Shown: piece by piece, positions 37,101-39,498 of the stretch
Layout: each line of letters opens with the position of its first letter
Numbering within the stretch: position 1 is the stretch's first letter
NCBI GenBank assembly: GCA_020002185.1
Contig: CM034544.1
Coordinates: 32,246,392-32,310,391, forward strand
From: Paraescarpia echinospica
Lineage: Eukaryota; Annelida; Polychaeta; Sabellida; Siboglinidae
DNA length: 64,000 bases
Reading direction: 5' to 3'
Position numbers and translations under genes: made by a program
The notes under the pieces: generated by a model
Seen by the model: only the letters and a program-made list of their open reading frames with translations
Told to the model about the DNA's origin: nothing
Databases searched by the model: none

Positions 37101-37992
37101 CCTACCCTAAAATATCCCCTCAAGAAAAACAATAAAACAAAGAAAATCTGTCCTTCCTACATACCATAACATTTTAGAGCATGTAACAGGGGTAGAACTA
37201 CCCACTAGTCCGCTAGTCCGTACACTAGTAAAGATTACGGCGGACTAGTAAATCTGCCTACCAACTAGTCCGGCTGTCTAGTAAAAATCAGCATGTTGCA
37301 TAATGCCACCATCCGTACCATTGACAAACTAATTCTTTACGTAATGAGGCGACAGTGAAAAGTGAAACAGTGCTGTTGATTGGCTGTTGTGTGACATCGA
37401 ATTCTGAAATGACAGTTTTGTTTGGTTTAGCGTATCTGGTAGAGGGGTAGGGCTAATGAGTGCAATTGGTGGTCATTTTCAAATGCACGGTTTTTGAATA
37501 CGGTTTACATCTACATTGCTTTATTAGTCTACGTTTATGCACGATGTATCATTACTTGACTGGGGTTGCAAAACCAGCAGAAAAACGCAAGCTGGAAAAA
37601 CACTGCAACTGCCCACCGAGCCATTCAAGTGCTGAAAACGGCCACCATGGACCGTCTGACGCATTTGTTGCAATTTAAATTTGTGTTGTTTTGATATTTT
37701 CAGGACTAGTAAACCTTTTGGCGGACTAGTAAACTTTTGTCTTTACTAGTCCTGCTGTCCAGTAAAATAAATGCTGAAGTTCTACCCCTGATGTAACCAG
37801 AGACATGTATTATTCAGAAAGCCTAAGGACATGATGCTGCACTGTGTAAGAAATGTTACATTGACTTTGTAGGATGACGTGTCAGATGTCGTTGAGGATG
37901 ACCTTCCCGCGACCTCTATTGGCCGAGTGGATGACACTCACATGAGCAGTGGTGACTTCGCTCGACCTAGTTTAGCGAGACGAAGACACTGA
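5173..37992 (+). CDS. TMX1-like: TMX1/TMX4-like thioredoxin-related transmembrane protein (spliced, 5' exon missing)
   Basis: Join of 5173-5297, 12617-12662, 13227-13355, 17951-17996, 18421-18522, 20197-20301 and 37873-37992. Phases agree at every junction and give 223 codons plus TGA; the leading C completes a codon begun in an unseen exon. The family is a type I ER membrane protein that exchanges disulfides in the ER lumen. Seen here: thioredoxin active site YAPWCPAC (residues 1-8; TMX1 also uses CPAC), the DVDVT strand, the cis-proline loop VTSLPSLFH, then KDGTFRVYAG, a transmembrane helix WVSYIVFAVSTIVAGFVLAL preceded by GFPVW, and a cytosolic tail with DDVSDVVEDD that ends RPSLARRRH. Adding about 55 residues for the missing signal peptide and first strand gives roughly the length of vertebrate TMX1 (280). 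TMX1 is favoured over TMX4 by the CPAC site and the short tail; orthology was not tested. Confidence 0.88.
5298..6095 (+). other. intron segment, dispersed repeat and TA microsatellite
   Basis: Contains an uninterrupted TA run (about 5678-5702). At 5861-5915 there is a segment (GTTTGGGAAGTAGA and CGCTCAGTGGCTCG) repeated in diverged form at 19429-19482 in another intron of the same gene. No exon recognised. Confidence 0.5.
6104..6380 (+). mobile_element. tRNA-derived SINE
   Basis: A tRNA-like head has an A-box-like TGGCTAGAGTG (about 6114-6124) and a perfect B box GGTTCGAATCC (6150-6160), with the anticodon region lying in CGGACTCTTGACCGAGAG. A conserved body follows: TGGGCAAGTTTGTTTACTC, CAGTTCACTCAGCTGTATGA and GAGTACCTGG. 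Near the end is TAAAGTGTAAAGTGCTTTG. The same body occurs at 52879-53214 and, diverged, at 13375-13570. The 3' end differs from the GCGCTATATAAG tail of other copies, so this one is 3'-altered. It is not a functional tRNA: no CCA-adjacent acceptor stem pairing was found. Confidence 0.85.
6381..7085. other. AT-rich intron sequence
   Basis: Very AT-rich with no recognisable coding or element ends; a short TA run lies at about 7058-7072. Nothing else supported. Confidence 0.5.
7256..7505. repeat. CpG-rich segment with direct repeat
   Basis: An unusually CpG-dense patch in AT-rich surroundings. GTGGCGCGATCGGGATACG at 7319 and GTGGCGCAATCGGGATGCG at 7458 begin two similar stretches of about 44 bp that both finish with GCAAA. 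Open frames on the minus strand here (7086-7430, 7253-7651) have no recognisable domain. Confidence 0.5.
7609..9583. mobile_element. composite interspersed repeat, copy 1
   Basis: Starts with TTAGTCCTTTGGCCGAAGG, ends with TTAGTCCAAAGGACTTCAGG and GGCCACTTGGCCCATTT. Both ends can fold: AGTCC..GGACT at the left and right, and GGGCCACTTGGCCC at the far right. The interior holds a sub-repeat (AACTTTTTCTCTAATTTTGC, then AATCTGTATTTGATTGAATC), a palindromic GTCACCTGTAGGTGAC (about 8177), a minus-strand reverse-transcriptase fragment (8396-8695) and a terminal block of about 450 bp shared with the copies at 10092-12421 and 60872-63784. The class is unknown. No transposase or clear target duplication was found. 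Confidence 0.8.
8396..8695 (-). pseudogene. LINE reverse-transcriptase fragment inside composite repeat 1
   Basis: Encodes VFIDYKKAFDLVDRSSLWSK, then INGIVLKVVYNMYKNAKSCI and QGENLCPLLFAIYLN. These are reverse-transcriptase palm motifs of non-LTR elements (the D of FIDYKKAFD is the first catalytic Asp). The YADD box that should follow has been deleted in this copy but survives in the copies at 10901 and 21540. Fragment only: no endonuclease and no 3' half. Confidence 0.8.
9640..9715 (+). mobile_element. SINE 3' tail fragment
   Basis: GGACTGGATACTGCGCTATATAAG-type tail followed by AACTTCCCTTTACTTTACTG. The same tail ends the SINE at 52879-53214 and the fragment at 38566-38611. It lies immediately after composite repeat 1, with GGGCAGGGTGTAACGCCCTGC in between. 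Confidence 0.6.
9716..10091. other. intron sequence between composite repeats 1 and 2
   Basis: A 71-codon open frame (9751-9966) has no recognisable domain. Nothing else seen. Confidence 0.4.
10092..12421. mobile_element. composite interspersed repeat, copy 2
   Basis: Begins TTTTTAGTCCTTTGGGCCG and ends AAAGGACTTCAGGGCCTCTTGGCCCA. Near the left end are three consecutive sub-repeats of about 155 bp (10201-10660) with the AATCTGTATTTGATTGAATC core. The reverse-transcriptase fragment (10901-11173) is in plus orientation, opposite to copies 1 and 3. The block 11236-12060 recurs at 61960-62730. The left motif GTCCGCCGTC is repeated several times at 10145-10190. Confidence 0.8.
10901..11173 (+). 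pseudogene. LINE reverse-transcriptase fragment inside composite repeat 2
   Basis: Frame contains STFFSCDVELPQGENLSPLL, FAIYLNDFEQSVSHNYKGLD and VLLYADDTTMIQSNTDFLC. QGENLSPLLF and YADD are reverse-transcriptase boxes 4 and 5 of non-LTR elements. The residues after YADDT derive from the 155-bp sub-repeat of the composite element, not from a normal LINE thumb region. The frame stops at 11173. Confidence 0.82.
12425..12616 (+). other. intron end before second TMX exon
   Basis: AT-rich intron sequence ending in the pyrimidine tract TTTTTCCTATCTCCTGCAG. No element recognised. Confidence 0.4.
12617..12662 (+). CDS. TMX1-like: TMX exon: cis-proline loop
   Basis: Acceptor TATCTCCTGCAG|G, donor TTCCA|GTAAGT. 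The 46-nt exon completes Gly and encodes LTGRFMVTSLPSLF plus two bases of His. It corresponds to LSGRF..(T/A)LP in TMX1. The Pro of SLPSL is the expected cis-proline facing the CPAC site. Confidence 0.93.
12663..13226 (+). other. intron
   Basis: No element recognised. It contains the minus-strand open frame 12980-13189 without domain similarity. The acceptor region ATGTCTTTACAG precedes the next exon. Confidence 0.4.
13227..13355 (+). CDS. TMX1-like: TMX exon: end of thioredoxin fold and juxtamembrane segment
   Basis: Acceptor GTCTTTACAG|T, donor CTCCC|GTAAGT. Completes His, then TKDGTFRVYAGSREDTDLF, TFLNENKYTQLQPLPWYWTP and NSLP. It matches the KDGEFRRYQG..FI.F segment of TMX1, including the final helix of the thioredoxin fold. 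The last two bases (CC) combine with the G of the next exon to give Pro. Confidence 0.93.
13375..13570 (+). mobile_element. diverged SINE in intron
   Basis: Begins with a tRNA-like head (GTGGCTGGAGCATCACCCAC, degraded B box near 13432) and carries the family body: TTGGACAAGTTTGTTCACTC, TGACTGAGCTGTATAAATGA and GTGTATGAACAGT. It starts only about 20 bp after the donor of the preceding exon. The 3' tail is lost. Confidence 0.65.
13571..14510. other. intron sequence
   Basis: Contains open frames at 13605-13796 (minus) and 13640-13963 (plus) with no recognisable domain. A moderately GC-rich stretch lies near 14030-14260. Nothing else supported. Confidence 0.4.
14511..16055. repeat. 24-bp minisatellite, about 64 copies
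   Basis: Unit TATTGGTTACATAATACAGTGCAG-like (24 bp) with variants TTAGATAATAC, TAACATAATAC and TTACACAATAC. Because 24 is a multiple of three, both strands show long eight-residue repeat frames (minus YYVTNTAL, NQYCTVLC; plus QYWLHNTV). These are repeat artefacts, not genes. Longer blocks are duplicated, for example around 15095-15160 and 15215-15280. AT-rich spacers at 15013-15025 and 15550-15562 show the same small insertion. Confidence 0.97.
16056..16759. other. intron with TA microsatellite
   Basis: A TA run at about 16149-16184 ends in TGTGTGTG. No exon or element recognised in the rest. Confidence 0.5.
16760..17840 (+). mobile_element. decayed LINE with TTATTA tail
   Basis: Reverse-transcriptase motifs in shifting frames: FLDASKVFNRVN, GNGVKQDGKLSPLLFNIYMD, NHLIYANDLLLFA (YADD-like, A-N-D), then KYLGHVISNNLSDESDM and RILNNLPMRCSANHVFATAN. 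It ends near GTCTGAAATAAATACATTATTATTATTATG-like sequence at 17810-17840. Several stops and frameshifts are present; no endonuclease is seen, so it is 5'-truncated. The RILNNLPMRCSA block matches a separate LINE piece at 60360-60690. Confidence 0.85.
17841..17950 (+). other. intron end before TMX exon 17951
   Basis: Short non-repetitive intron piece ending in CATTTCTCTACTGTTTCAG, a strong acceptor. Confidence 0.5.
17951..17996 (+). CDS. TMX1-like: TMX exon: membrane-proximal segment
   Basis: Acceptor CTGTTTCAG|G, donor GTCAGG|GTGAGT. The 46-nt exon completes Pro and encodes MECLSLFFKMAVIVR, aligning with the MSSLFQLSMWIR-like segment of TMX1 just before the transmembrane region. It is followed at a 60-bp period by two exon-like copies (see 17952-18095). 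Confidence 0.88.
17952..18095 (+). repeat. tandem triplication of a TMX exon with its donor site
   Basis: Unit period about 60 bp. Copy 1 is the real exon. Copy 2 (ATG at 18012) encodes MLSLFGKVAFVVR and ends GTCAGG|GTGAGT, the same donor. Copy 3 (about 18056-18095) encodes an eroded SLNLFFKVTMV-like stretch and has lost the donor. Copies 2 and 3 lack a pyrimidine tract in front, so their use as exons is doubtful. The duplication spans an exon-intron junction. Confidence 0.8.
18421..18522 (+). CDS. TMX1-like: TMX exon: transmembrane helix
   Basis: Acceptor TATGTTTTCTAG|G, donor GCTCTT|GTATGT. 102 nt in phase 0: DIHNAITTQYGFPVW then the hydrophobic helix VSYIVFAVSTIVAGFVLAL. It corresponds to the .LG(L/I)PVW..Y..F..AT region of TMX1/TMX4, the single transmembrane pass. 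Confidence 0.93.
18600..19310 (-). mobile_element. LTR plus primer-binding site of a retrotransposon
   Basis: Reading the minus strand, 19310 to 18743 starts TGTGGTAGGGCTC and ends CTTATTTCA (TG...CA, about 568 bp). It has a TATA-like TTTTATATATAAGG (near 18810), then AATAAATATTGATTC (near 18780). The LTR is followed by T and TGGTACCTCCCCC (18728-18740), which looks like a tRNA primer-binding site. A short piece of internal sequence may continue to about 18600. No gag or pol is present, so it is a truncated 5' end. Superfamily not assigned. Confidence 0.55.
19311..19879 (+). other. intron sequence
   Basis: Contains the dispersed 55-bp segment at 19429-19482 (GTTTGGGAAGTAGA, ACTGCTCAGCCACTCGG), which pairs with 5861-5915. 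No other feature seen. Confidence 0.45.
19880..20196 (+). repeat. 51-bp minisatellite made of 3'-splice-site-like units
   Basis: Five full 51-bp units plus a diverged first unit. Each unit contains TGTTGGTCTGTTTTATTGCAG followed by TACCTGGTTTATGTGCAAAC; that is, a pyrimidine-rich tract and an AG acceptor. The last unit is cut to TGTTGGTGTGTTTCAG and provides the acceptor of the next TMX exon. Since 51 is divisible by three, two forward frames are open through the array (units CKLTVAVGLFYCSTWFM and YLVYVQTDCSCWSVLLQ). Confidence 0.93.
20197..20301 (+). CDS. TMX1-like: TMX exon: end of membrane helix and cytosolic linker
   Basis: Acceptor GTGTTTCAG|C, donor GCGCTG|GTATGG, 105 nt in phase 0. 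It encodes LLILLCDKVLDSRTSHHPVP and a linker ending VTTDDAL. LLILLC extends the hydrophobic helix of the previous exon and is followed by a polar cytosolic linker, as in TMX1. The frame would stay open to a TAA at 20331, so read-through into the intron is a possible short isoform. The choice of donor is supported by phase agreement with the next exon. Confidence 0.78.
20359..22440. mobile_element. composite interspersed repeat, copy 3 (3' end missing)
   Basis: Begins TTTTTAGTCCTTTGGGCCAA and restarts with a second left-end-like segment at about 20555. It carries several 155-bp sub-repeats, the GTCACCTGTAGGTGAC palindrome (about 21241), the minus-strand reverse-transcriptase fragment and the block with GTGGCTCTGG. 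The terminal block and the GGCCCATTT end found in copies 1, 2 and 5 are absent. The right boundary is approximate. Confidence 0.75.
21530..21894 (-). pseudogene. LINE reverse-transcriptase fragment inside composite repeat 3
   Basis: The minus strand reads FIDYKKAFDLVDRSSLWSK, VLKVVYNMYKNAKTCI and QGENLCPLLFAIYLNNFEHC. After stops it continues to LLYADDT near 21540, immediately joined to the sub-repeat sequence that encodes MIQSNTDF. It has the same architecture as the fragment at 10901-11173, in opposite orientation. Confidence 0.8.
22441..22855. other. intron sequence with short direct repeat
   Basis: CATGGAGGTGACATG is repeated twice at about 22599-22633. Nothing else recognised. Confidence 0.45.
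22856..23670 (-). pseudogene. C-terminal part of a decayed transposon-associated gene (RDD-SR family)
   Basis: Minus-strand frames give, in order, RSKLYRRMKKFEK (23640), CLKSQHLGKSTPTRHINRLL, GIKERYRRSKSYKEKQMITK, FRIKKYRMRAMAHGVLG, FLRRDDNSRI, then DTITKNGVKMQRRILSETMT and KCKMGLSMFCRL. From memory this is an uncharacterised, widely dispersed animal family with a conserved RDDVSR..T..KDT.T..G.K.Q.R.L motif series, probably carried by DNA transposons. At least two frameshifts (near 23590 and 23440) and an in-frame TGA (about 23153) break it. The N-terminal half lies at 28093-28520, beyond the MULE insertion. Confidence 0.65.
23713..23888. repeat. 15-bp array, left end of MULE region
   Basis: About eleven copies of TTGCTCACCGGACAG, interrupted at 23857-23872 by CACGGGGAAATAAAAAGG. 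The same 15-mer occurs twice in reverse orientation at 28165-28194, so the two arrays bracket the MULE as inverted repeats. Confidence 0.9.
24332..25583 (-). pseudogene. MULE transposase exon (decayed)
   Basis: Acceptor CCCTTGCTTTTCAG|TTC at 25584-25586, phase 0 with the FLYWCH exon. FNNH supplies the last His of the FLYWCH finger. Transposase motifs: MPQGQLLAEVLQDAPVDVRA, WFMDGNFAMAPRIFSQLYMI (first catalytic Asp in DGNF), CAYAFLSNK, TIIVDFEQAIQHAI (second Asp), GCFNHLTQST (the C..H element of MULEs), NRYRENDEVKHFCGMLDGLA, RTNNLCEGWNHGFQQLVDHH. Lesions: a stop near 25505 with compensating frame changes upstream, two in-frame stops at about 24916-24928 (after LTQST and RKV) and a frameshift near 24630. 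The product ends at 24332. Not functional as it stands. Confidence 0.85.
25584..26581 (-). other. intron of the MULE gene
   Basis: Donor ATTACA|GTAAGTATGC at 26581, acceptor TTGCTTTTCAG at 25584. Phase 0 on both sides and completion of the FLYWCH finger across the junction support it. About one third of the intron is an 18-bp minisatellite. Confidence 0.75.
25648..25992. repeat. 18-bp minisatellite, about 19 copies
   Basis: Unit GCCACTAGTAATGATAGC with many single-base variants; each unit contains ACTAGT or GCTAGT. Divisible by three, so it produces long six-residue repeat frames on both strands (plus PLVMIA, minus ITSGAI) that are not genes. Confidence 0.95.
26582..26734 (-). CDS. FLYWCH zinc-finger exon of MULE
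   Basis: Encodes SRGGNMPCLSGYMYVTK, GWIRWQCCKQRGCGCKGAV and TTDIT, then a strong donor. It matches the FLYWCH pattern (RGG..L...GY.Y....KG.IRW.C....C.A...T...). The Cys pair WQC and GCGC and the downstream His in exon 2 (FNNH) would bind zinc. DNA-binding part of the transposon protein. The exon itself has no stop. Its true start may lie further upstream, since only ATG at 26732-26734 was used. Confidence 0.75.
26735..27440. other. MULE subterminal sequence with CAGC microsatellite
   Basis: A run of (CAGC) units lies at about 26847-26875. The rest is AT-rich and unassigned, inside the MULE limits. Confidence 0.5.
27535..28035. repeat. imperfect direct duplication in MULE end
   Basis: About 165 bp starting ACCTATTGTT at 27553 is repeated at 27869. 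Shared tracts include CAAGGGAAGCCAA and CTTTTACAAAT, with similar spacing. Offset about 316-330 bp. Likely subterminal repeats of the transposon. Confidence 0.7.
28093..28640 (-). pseudogene. N-terminal part of the RDD-SR-family gene
   Basis: The minus strand reads KVYMDRIKSNTEIYEDFKEK, DRHHWHHRQKQNEVSNRDVR, QQRQRWRGSAEHSRAKKKAH and LNTPTTSPEQDD. This basic, KDR-W-RR-type start followed by NTPPTSP matches the N-terminal half of the family whose C-terminal half is at 22856-23670 on the same strand. The MULE separates the two parts. Another frame upstream (28380-28634) overlaps and probably shows a frameshift near the beginning. Confidence 0.6.
28165..28194. repeat. two inverted copies of the 15-bp motif, right end of MULE region
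   Basis: GGTGAGCAACTGTCC twice in tandem, the reverse complement of the left array unit at 23713-23888. Confidence 0.9.
28641..29464. other. intron sequence with CATGGAGTGAC motifs and a hairpin
   Basis: GTCATGGAGTG recurs at about 28669, 28889, 28904 and in part near 29310. At 28864-28879 and 28888-28903 the motif forms a perfect 16-bp inverted repeat (CAGTCACTCCATGACA) with an 8-base loop. No gene recognised. Confidence 0.6.
29465..29640. mobile_element. composite repeat fragment, copy 4 (permuted)
   Basis: Has the right-end signature TTAGTCCAAAGGACTTAAGG and CCATTTTTT, directly followed by the internal sub-repeat CAAAAACTGTTCAGCAACG and AATCTGTATTTAATTGAATC. The order is end then interior, not found in copies 1, 2 or 5. 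Confidence 0.7.
29740..30560. repeat. 26-bp minisatellite, about 31 copies
   Basis: Unit GATGTCATATACGTCACATGTACGAT (26 bp; variants TACACGTCACGTG). Each unit contains ACGTCA, and many contain CACGTG or CACATGTAC. It lies about 100 bp upstream of the L2-like LINE remnant. Confidence 0.95.
30640..32660 (+). mobile_element. decayed L2/CR1-like LINE
   Basis: Open segment 30660-31007: GCFEATDWNVFF, TSYIAFCEDSTIPVK and LWIGNDLKQCLNEKK, the endonuclease-RT linker of L2/CR1/Rex-type elements. Then FMDFSSAFNTIQPHLLLQH (catalytic Asp), GVPQGCVLFPLVFSMYTNE, a degraded YAGDMAL in place of YADD (31960), FKYLVVDDNLTF, KKAHQYMFLLRKLRSFNVRA and YRSLIESVLSFNIVSWYGHL, ending SGRRLR and SFVPSTINLLNSKP. Many stops and frameshifts. 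No endonuclease, so 5'-truncated. It may extend to the ACAATAAAG signal at 32848. Confidence 0.88.
32880..33280 (+). mobile_element. two LINE 3' ends in tandem
   Basis: Begins with NVGTRAFSVVAPTLWNMLPL, the C-terminus found in jockey/CR1-like LINEs, then a 3'UTR ending TTATCTTATTATTATC (33090). At 33186 the same 3'UTR starts again (ATTGACCAACCCTTTTGTAT) and ends ACATTATTGTTATTAAAC (33272). The two tails are about 85% alike by eye. Confidence 0.75.
33281..34384. other. intron, no recognised feature
   Basis: The plus frame 33533-33796 shows no domain. Nothing else seen apart from the start of the minus-strand LINE at its right edge. Confidence 0.45.
34385..36120 (-). mobile_element. decayed LINE (endonuclease-less, RT plus C-terminal domain)
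   Basis: Minus-strand motifs in order: RWKEHFEEVRNRSMPDDPVI and RKLKNGKARGKHDITAELLK (35712-36083), GLIVKIPKKGNLTECRNWRG and GFRRGRSTVEQIFILQNIIE (35475-35708), QESLWEIMASYGIPHKII and GDVMSGFLFLMVIDWIMRR (35157-35423), SKTGLKINKKKTEVLRINSK (34872-35084), then decayed VFLYGCETWEVNK and LTWVPEGTRKVGRSKTTW near 34400-34800. Classic non-LTR RT order. Frames are broken but long, so it is younger than its neighbours. Clade not assigned. Confidence 0.9.
36121..37186. other. intron with degenerate TGACACT repeats
   Basis: At 36680-36850 irregular copies of GTGACACTCTCAATTGATGA (about 20-24 bp period, strongly diverged). Elsewhere nothing recognised. Confidence 0.5.
37187..37790. mobile_element. 604-bp MITE with 13-bp TIRs
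   Basis: Perfect inverted ends CAGGGGTAGAACT (37187-37199, 37778-37790) flanked by ATGTAA on both sides (37181-37186, 37791-37796). CTAGTCCG and ACTAGTAAA motifs are repeated near both ends in opposite orientation. The CAGGGG start resembles hAT elements, though a 6-bp duplication is shorter than the usual 8. A 73-codon frame inside (37460-37678) has no recognised domain. It ends only 82 bp before the last TMX exon. Confidence 0.8.
37873..37992 (+). CDS. TMX1-like: TMX last exon: acidic cytosolic tail
   Basis: Acceptor TTGACTTTGTAG|G, phase 0: DDVSDVVEDDLPATSIG, RVDDTHMSSGDFARPSLA, RRRH, stop at 37990-37992. The acidic DDVS..EDD stretch and the PSLA near the end resemble the acidic tail and the GPSLA terminus of TMX1. 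An AATAAA lies at 38159-38164. A GTAGGG donor (37994) just after the stop and a second possible acceptor (TAGTTTAG, ending 37975) allow a different, in-frame tail through 48917. Confidence 0.75.
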   Translation, partial: DDVSDVVEDDLPATSIGRVDDTHMSSGDFARPSLARRRH

Positions 37993-38158
37993 GGTAGGGT
38001 GTAACCCTGTAGATATCATTTTATGAAACATGCCCCGAGTCCCTGCAGTACACGCACAAAGTCACAGCACAGTAGAACCCTGCTTCATGTTCACCTTGGT
38101 AATACAGCCACCTCACAATTAAGGTCACCCTAGGACAGTCCCAAATTATATCTGTAAC

Positions 38159-38164
38159 AATAAA
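38159..38164 (+). terminator. candidate polyadenylation signal of TMX
   Basis: AATAAA 167 bases after the TMX stop codon. It lies in MITE-like sequence, so use is uncertain. Confidence 0.4.
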
Positions 38165-38565
38165 GTATAGAAAATTCATCCCGCTAATAGGGTCACCTTG
38201 CTATTCAGGTCACTTTGGCCCAGTTCCAAGGGTGACCTTAATATTGAGGTTCACTGTTCGAAATTAAGGCCTTTGACTCCATTTTTCATAGTTTTGTCAC
38301 ATCCTTTGGACTAAATTTTACAGTGTTTGGAAGTTGTCTCGGTTGTAGGTCAGAGTTAGGCACACTTTTTGTTATTTATCTACAAATAAATATGGCTTAA
38401 ATCCAAATTTGAGTGGTGACCAAACTGTTTTTTGTAACGTGACCAACATCGGCAAGGTGAAGGCCACGTAGTTTGGTGGTGTCACCTAGCGAATAAACCA
38501 GGAAACACCTAAAGAGAAGTGGCAAATGTACTGTACACATGCAACTGAGTCCAACACTAATACAG

Positions 38566-38611
38566 TTAGGACTGGACACTGCGCTATATAAAAACTTACC
38601 TTTACCTTTTA
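38566..38611 (+). mobile_element. SINE 3' tail fragment
   Basis: AGGACTGGACACTGCGCTAT and AAAACTTACCTTTACC, the conserved tail of the SINE family seen at 9640 and 52879. Confidence 0.6.
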
Positions 38612-39080
38612 CTAGCTTTGAGCAGAGTTTGAACAATCAGGACATACATTTGGAGCACTATTTATTATTATAGGGTAGTTTGGTAATACAAAATATTATT
38701 TAATAATTTGCATTTTATTATTATGTGCTTACATACATGTTTGTACATTTTCAAGGCCTAATTTTAATTATTTATTTATGCATATATATATATATATATA
38801 TGCAATACAAAGTTATATTATGTTAGTGTAACTTAACTATATTATCATTATGTTAGTGGTCATACAGTTAATGTTAAAATTATTACTGTTTAATATCTTA
38901 TGTAAAATTCAAATGATAGACATTCAAATATGTGAGGATGGAAATGTGTCGATGTTGTTTGTAAATTAGTCAGGCCAGTTCCAATTCAGCAGGGTCACTT
39001 TAAAATTGATCTTGGCCAGTTCAAAAAAATCTGAGTCAGTTCTTTTTTTTCTAATTTTAGACACTGAGTTTCCACTGTAT

Positions 39081-39498
39081 GTAGGTGCACCTAGTTTTTT
39101 TTATTTATTTTTTACTTCATTTCCTAACATTGCAAGTTATGCTCATTTTAAAGATAATACAATTCTGCACAAGACGGTTGTAAATATACTAATCAACTTT
39201 TGAATTAAATGTCTGAAATTCGATACACTCTGTGTGGGTGTGTTTGCACAGAATGTTACATTTAACTACAAAGTCTTGTAAGTTGATATTTTCAAACCAT
39301 TTGTTACACAAGGTTCTTGTGAGCTTGTGAACTTTGTGGATCTGTGAAGCAATAATATTCAAATGAAGCTACAGTTGTAATGCATACAATGTATTAATTT
39401 CATGGTTTTGTCGGGAAGAATATTCTGTATATTGATATACTAACTATGTAGTGGTGTAAGTACTAAATGCATCTCCTTTGAGGTGCCGAGATGCACTT
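39081..39498. other. sequence before the 37-bp array
   Basis: AT-rich, no recognised feature. Confidence 0.4.

Larger units (their letters stand above)
38068..39080. mobile_element. possible pogo/Tigger-like MITE
   Basis: Left CAGTAGAACCCTGCTTC, right GAGTTTCCACTGTA. The interior is rich in GGTCACC and CCAGTTCC motifs in both directions, a pattern of pogo-type MITEs. Ends match only roughly and no clean TA duplication is visible on the left. The AATAAA at 38159 lies inside it. A SINE tail fragment lies at 38566-38611 and a TA microsatellite at about 38784-38801. Confidence 0.35.
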
